Shown here: piece after piece, positions 4,354 to 7,430 of the stretch | Layout: every line of letters begins with the position of its first letter | How positions within the stretch are numbered: the stretch's first letter is position 1 | Translations under genes and position numbers: made by a program | Notes under the pieces: generated by a model | The model's database searches: none | The model's input: only the letters and a program-made list of their open reading frames with translations | Told to the model about the DNA's origin: nothing | Assembly (NCBI GenBank): GCA_964586775.1 | Contig: CAZPJD010000006.1 | Location: 1-7,430, forward strand | Reading direction: 5' to 3' | From: JADLEX01 sp964586775 | Lineage (GTDB): Bacteria; Lernaellota; Lernaellaia; JACKCT01 | Length of the DNA stretch: 7,430 nucleotides

Positions 4354-5826
4354 GTGAATCGCGGTCTTTGGTCATGGGTGGCGATCTTCGCGCTCGTGCT
4401 GGCGAGCTTTGGTATTTGGCAGGCGGCGACCGACGTGGAGGCAGAGGGCGCGACGCGGGCGGAATCGTACGTGATGAATGACGGCCCGGTGCCCGCCGAC
4501 CGCCCCGCGCCCGAGTTGGGCGAGGTTCCCGCTCGCGAGGTCGAGCGCGCGCGACTCGAAACTGCACGCAAAGGCGCCGAGGCAACGCGTGACGAGCGCC
4601 GTTACGAGATCGGCGTGATCGTCGATATCGATGCGTCGAAGCCGCTCGACTGGATGGAAATTCCGAACGCGACCGGCCCGTCGCGCTGGGTTGCGTCGAT
4701 CCGCAGCGAGGGCGCGGCGTTCGTACGGCCGCATTTCGCCGTTTCGCCGCGAGCGCTCGGCTACGCGGTGCGCGCGTGGGGCGACGACGACGGGCAGGTG
4801 CAGGATGTCGTCGATCGCCGCGAGAGTCCTTCCGAACCGGGCGCGTGGGGCGCGCTGACCTTCGGCGATACAACCTTTGTCGAGGTCGTTTCGGCGCACG
4901 TGCCCGCCGATCTGCGCGTCGATCGCGTGGTGCACGGCGACGTGGATTTCCGCATTCAGCCCAAGGTGCAGGACTGCCACCTCGACCCCACCTGCTACGA
5001 CGACTACGACGACGTGCGGAGTGCCATCGCACTCATCACGGTGGGATCGGGCTTCGGCCAGTGGCTGTGTACCGGCAACCTGCTCGCCGACACGGCGCAG
5101 ACCGGCCAGCCGTGGCTTCTGACCGCCAATCACTGCATGGGCGACCAGGGCGAGGCCGAGAGTCTGGTGGCGTACTTCCGCTACGAGACGTCGGTGTGCA
5201 ACGGCGCGGTGCCGCCACTGCAAACGACGCCCGCGACGAGCGGCTCCGACTTCAAGGCGTCGAACAACCAGTCGGACTACGCGCTGGTGCTGCTGCACGA
5301 GCAGCCGCCCGCGGGCACCGTCGCACTGGGTTGGACGACCGAGCCGCTCGCGACCGACGAGAGCATCAGCGTCGTGCATCACCCGGCCGGGTCGTGGAAG
5401 CGCCTCGCATTCGGGTTCGAGGACGGCGACTGGGGCAACAAGTGGAACGTGGGCTACACCGAGGCGAACACCGAGCAGGGTTCGTCGGGTTCGGCCCTGC
5501 TCAACGCCGACAAGCTCGTCGTCGGCCAGCTCTCGACGGGCACGTCGTATTGTTGGTGGCGACAGGGCACGGACCAGTTCGGCAAGTTCAGCCGCGACTT
5601 CGACCTCGGCGCCAGCGAGTTTCTGAACAACGGCGAACCCTCGACGACGACGACCACGACGATTCCGCCCGACGACGACAGCGACGACGACAGCGGTGGC
5701 GATGACGACGACTGGTTTCCCGACGACGATGCGGACGACGACGCTTCGCCGACCGATGATGACGCCGCGGATGACGACGACAACGCCCAAGGCGATGACG
5801 ACGACGACGGCGGGTGCGGGTGCTGA
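4354..5826 (+). CDS. Secreted lysyl-endopeptidase-like serine protease 1 with Asp-rich tail and GGCGC C-terminus
   Basis: A 490-residue exported proprotein. Residues 1 to about 25 form a Sec signal (MNRGLWSWVAIFALVLASFG). Residues 30-204 are a prodomain. The trypsin-fold catalytic domain starts near 205. The triad is His260 (TANHC), Asp308 (SDYAL) and Ser378 (GSSGS). Six cysteines (208, 214, 239, 261, 282, 400) align with the three disulfides of Achromobacter protease I: 208-400, 214-282 and 239-261. Asp407 in TDQFGK aligns with Asp225, the residue that gives that enzyme its lysine preference. Lys204, four residues before Cys208, is a plausible self-cleavage point. A Thr-rich stretch (431-436) leads into an Asp-rich tail (440-485) ending GGCGC. 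No membrane helix or Arg cluster follows, unlike MYXO-CTERM tails. The GTG start is chosen for its SD and signal peptide. Its stop overlaps the start of the next gene. Confidence 0.88.
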   Translation: MNRGLWSWVAIFALVLASFGIWQAATDVEAEGATRAESYVMNDGPVPADRPAPELGEVPAREVERARLETARKGAEATRDERRYEIGVIVDIDASKPLDWMEIPNATGPSRWVASIRSEGAAFVRPHFAVSPRALGYAVRAWGDDDGQVQDVVDRRESPSEPGAWGALTFGDTTFVEVVSAHVPADLRVDRVVHGDVDFRIQPKVQDCHLDPTCYDDYDDVRSAIALITVGSGFGQWLCTGNLLADTAQTGQPWLLTANHCMGDQGEAESLVAYFRYETSVCNGAVPPLQTTPATSGSDFKASNNQSDYALVLLHEQPPAGTVALGWTTEPLATDESISVVHHPAGSWKRLAFGFEDGDWGNKWNVGYTEANTEQGSSGSALLNADKLVVGQLSTGTSYCWWRQGTDQFGKFSRDFDLGASEFLNNGEPSTTTTTTIPPDDDSDDDSGGDDDDWFPDDDADDDASPTDDDAADDDDNAQGDDDDDGGCGC

Positions 5827-7139
5827 TGCGCCCCCGGCGCTTCGTCATGGTCTTGATCGCAGCGGTCTTCGCGGCGACGTGGACCGCGGGGCATGAGTCC
5901 GACGCGCAACTGCGTATTGCTCCCGAACGCATCGAGGCCGCCCGCGCGCAATTCGAATCCGAACGCGCGGCCCGCGCGGACAAGATGTACTTGACCGGCG
6001 CGCATATCGACATCCCCGAACGCACCCCGTGGACCCGCGAAGGCGACGAGTGGACGACGGCCGTCGTATCCGACGGGGCGCGGTATCTGCGCCTGCTGAT
6101 TCGGACGTCGGGTGCGCTGGATGGCGAACTCGCGATCGAAGGCGAAGATGGCGCGCCGCGCGCGATCGAGGCCCGGCGTTTCACCGAGACGGGCGAGGTG
6201 TGGTCGCCCGCGATGCCCGGCGACATCGTCGTTTTGCGCTGGCGCGGCGTCGCGCCGCCGCCTCTTCGCGTCGTGCGTGTTTCGCACGGGTTCGAGGATC
6301 TCTTCGCTTACGTGCGCGGCCCGGCGAAAGAAGCCGATTGCTACATCGACGCGACGTGCGAGGACGATTGGGCCACCGCCCGGCGCGGCGTCGCGTACTA
6401 CGAGTTCGAAGCGCAGGGGTTTTCGGCCGTTTGCACCGGCGCCCTGATGGGCGACGCGAAGGGCACGGGCATCCCGTGGTTCCTGACCGCGCATCACTGC
6501 GTCGGAAATCAGGCCACCGCCGCGACGGTGCAGGCGTTCTGGAACTACGAGACGCAGTCCTGCAACGGTCCGCTCGTCCCGGGCTCGCAACTGAAATACA
6601 GCCTCGGCGCCGATTACATGACGGGCACCGGCGAATACAAATCGGACTTCGCCCTGCTGCGTTTCGACGACGACCCGCCGTCGGTCGCCGAGTATCTCGA
6701 CTGGACGACCGACTCCGTTGCGACGGACGAGCAGATCACCGTCATCCATCACCCGGGCGGCGCATACAAGCGCATCTCGCACGGCGTCCTCGAAGGGGAC
6801 GACTCGAGCTGGTGGTTCGTGCGTTACACGGAAAGCTCGACGGAAGGTGGTTCATCGGGCGCGCCGCTGTTCGACCAGAGCAAACGGATCGTCGGGCAGC
6901 TCTTCGGCGGCTATGCGTCGTGCTTCGACATGAATGAAATCGACGAATACGGCAAGCTGAGTCGCTCATACTCCGACGGTCTGGCGAACTATATCGGCCC
7001 CGACGCCGACGACAATCCGCAACCCGAGGACCCGGGCGATCCGCCAACGATCCCGGATGACGACGATGACGACGACGACGACGGCGACGACTCGCTCAAG
7101 GCGCAGGACGACGACGATGGCGGGTGCTGTGGGTGTTGA
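5826..7139 (+). CDS. Secreted lysyl-endopeptidase-like serine protease 2 with Asp-rich tail and GGCCGC C-terminus
   Basis: A 437-residue paralogue of the preceding protease. Its ATG shares base 5826 with the upstream TGA (TGATG), which implies translational coupling; there is no good SD of its own. The signal peptide is at 1-27 (MRPRRFVMVLIAAVF, likely cut after SDA), the prodomain runs to about 168, then the trypsin fold follows. The triad is His224 (TAHHC), Asp274 (SDFAL) and Ser344 (GGSSGAPLF). Six cysteines (172, 178, 203, 225, 246, 366) match those of lysyl endopeptidase. Asp373 in DEYGK aligns with the lysine-specificity Asp225, and the IHHPGGAYKRIS stretch closely matches that family. 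Lys168 lies four residues before Cys172, as in protease 1. The tail (411-431) is shorter, Asp-rich, and ends GGCCGC, one Cys more than its partner. The divergence between the two prodomains suggests an old duplication. Confidence 0.88.
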   Translation: MRPRRFVMVLIAAVFAATWTAGHESDAQLRIAPERIEAARAQFESERAARADKMYLTGAHIDIPERTPWTREGDEWTTAVVSDGARYLRLLIRTSGALDGELAIEGEDGAPRAIEARRFTETGEVWSPAMPGDIVVLRWRGVAPPPLRVVRVSHGFEDLFAYVRGPAKEADCYIDATCEDDWATARRGVAYYEFEAQGFSAVCTGALMGDAKGTGIPWFLTAHHCVGNQATAATVQAFWNYETQSCNGPLVPGSQLKYSLGADYMTGTGEYKSDFALLRFDDDPPSVAEYLDWTTDSVATDEQITVIHHPGGAYKRISHGVLEGDDSSWWFVRYTESSTEGGSSGAPLFDQSKRIVGQLFGGYASCFDMNEIDEYGKLSRSYSDGLANYIGPDADDNPQPEDPGDPPTIPDDDDDDDDDGDDSLKAQDDDDGGCCGC

Positions 7140-7150
7140 GGGCGCGCGAA

Positions 7151-7227
7151 GCTTGAGGCTTGAGGCTTGTGGCTTGGGGCGTGAGGCTTGTGGCTCGTGG
7201 CGTGAAGCTTCGGGCTTGAAGCGTGAG
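7151..7227. repeat. Eleven tandem degenerate heptamers (consensus GCTTGAG)
   Basis: The stretch divides exactly into eleven 7-base units with no gaps. All begin with GC, and most follow GCTTGNG or GCGTGAN (GCTTGAG, GCTTGTG, GCTTGGG, GCGTGAG, GCTCGTG, GCGTGAA, GCTTCGG, GCTTGAA). It starts 11 bases after the protease 2 stop codon. Its function is unknown; replication slippage would explain the array. Confidence 0.85.
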
Positions 7228-7242
7228 ACGCGATCGTGGAGT

Positions 7243-7303
7243 TGTCACCCTGAGCGTAGCGAAGGGTCTGGTGTGAATAGGGAGAAGATCCTTCGCTTCG
7301 CTC
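7243..7303. repeat. REP-like intergenic palindrome, right end truncated
   Basis: The arms 7252-7269 and 7286-7303 pair at 16 of 18 positions around a 16-base loop. The core GAGCGTAGCGAAGGGTCT and its partner CCTTCGCTTCGCTC resemble a dispersed repeat common in many bacterial genomes (GTCACCCTGAGCGAAGCGAAGG type). The left outer part TTGTCACCCT (7242-7251 region) has no partner on the right, where the sequence switches at 7304 into the stop codon of the minus-strand gene. It lies between convergent genes and could act as a two-way transcription barrier, though there is no T-run. Confidence 0.75.
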
Positions 7304-7430
7304 CTAAGAAACCGCAGTCGTCATCGTGTGTTCTCCGCGGATTTCGAGGCCGAGTTCCTTGGCGCGTTTTTTCAGAGCGGAGATCTGTCGCTCACGGAAC
7401 CGGGTTTCATATTGCAGTTGTCCCTCTTCG
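7304..7430 (-). CDS. C-terminal end of an unidentified protein (possible transposase)
   Basis: The minus strand reads 41 codons plus a TAG stop (7304-7306), running off the right edge. The translation includes LQYETRFRERQISALKKRAK, then ELGLEI, and ends TTAVS. The helical, strongly basic RxRxxxxLKKRAKELG pattern recalls C-termini of several transposase families, but I cannot assign one. It shares no visible feature with the IS701-like fragment at the left edge. The stop codon directly touches the end of the REP-like palindrome. The reading is supported by an uninterrupted frame, plausible composition and a stop in the intergenic region; it is too short to be sure. Confidence 0.5.
   Translation of the reverse strand, partial: EEGQLQYETRFRERQISALKKRAKELGLEIRGEHTMTTAVS

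Noticed and set aside
4372..5790. Long minus-strand open frame (about 472 codons) opposite protease 1
   Set aside because: The Val/Arg/His-rich translation with Val runs opposite the Asp codons is the expected antisense shadow. The plus strand encodes a complete protease.
5644..5826. Protease 1 tail as an LPXTG or MYXO-CTERM signal
   Set aside because: There is no LPXTG-like motif, no C-terminal hydrophobic helix and no terminal basic cluster; the protein ends right after the Gly/Cys cluster.
7151..7227. Heptamer array as a CRISPR array
   Set aside because: The units are 7 bases, contiguous and degenerate, with no spacers.

Overview
The window is GC-rich and compact. Its coding style suggests a deltaproteobacterial-grade bacterium (Myxococcota, Bradymonadales or 'Lernaellota'-like). 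The grounds are secreted proteins with long Asp-rich tethers, C-termini ending in a Gly/Cys cluster, a multihaem lipoprotein, and lysyl-endopeptidase-type exoproteases. This placement is inference from protein style, not from a marker gene.

Layout. (1) Positions 1-264, minus strand: the N-terminal part of an IS701-like DDE transposase, cut by the window edge. (2) 422-2458, plus: a 678-residue exported lipoprotein that joins an Asp-rich tether, a tetrahaem cytochrome c domain and a CrtI/CrtISO-like FAD oxidoreductase. This is the most unusual gene here. (3) 2459-2809: a 351-base gap rich in perfect inverted repeats, two of which are mutually exclusive. (4) 2810-3175 and 3197-4216, plus: a stand-alone HPt phosphotransfer protein followed 21 bases later by a membrane-attached family 2 glycosyltransferase, probably one operon. 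(5) 4217-4353: a regulatory gap with an 11-bp perfect inverted repeat overlapping a possible promoter. (6) 4354-5826 and 5826-7139, plus: two paralogous trypsin-fold proteases related to lysyl endopeptidase, coupled by a TGATG stop/start overlap. Both end in an Asp-rich tail plus GGCGC or GGCCGC. (7) 7140-7303: eleven tandem degenerate heptamers, then a large REP-like palindrome. (8) 7304-7430, minus: the last 41 codons of an unidentified gene.

How the genes work together. The only clear functional unit is the protease pair: secreted, probably self-activating at a lysine, probably Lys-specific, and probably held at the cell surface by the tail. The flavocytochrome looks like a periplasmic or surface redox enzyme fed with electrons through four haems, analogous in layout (not in flavin fold) to flavocytochrome c fumarate reductase. 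HPt plus glycosyltransferase hints at phosphorelay-linked envelope or polysaccharide work, but only adjacency supports that. A shared theme is the placement of cysteine at the outer end of an Asp-rich tether: at the N-terminus (lipidated Cys) in the flavocytochrome and at the C-terminus in the proteases. IS and repeat material at both edges marks this as a segment bounded by mobile or repetitive DNA.
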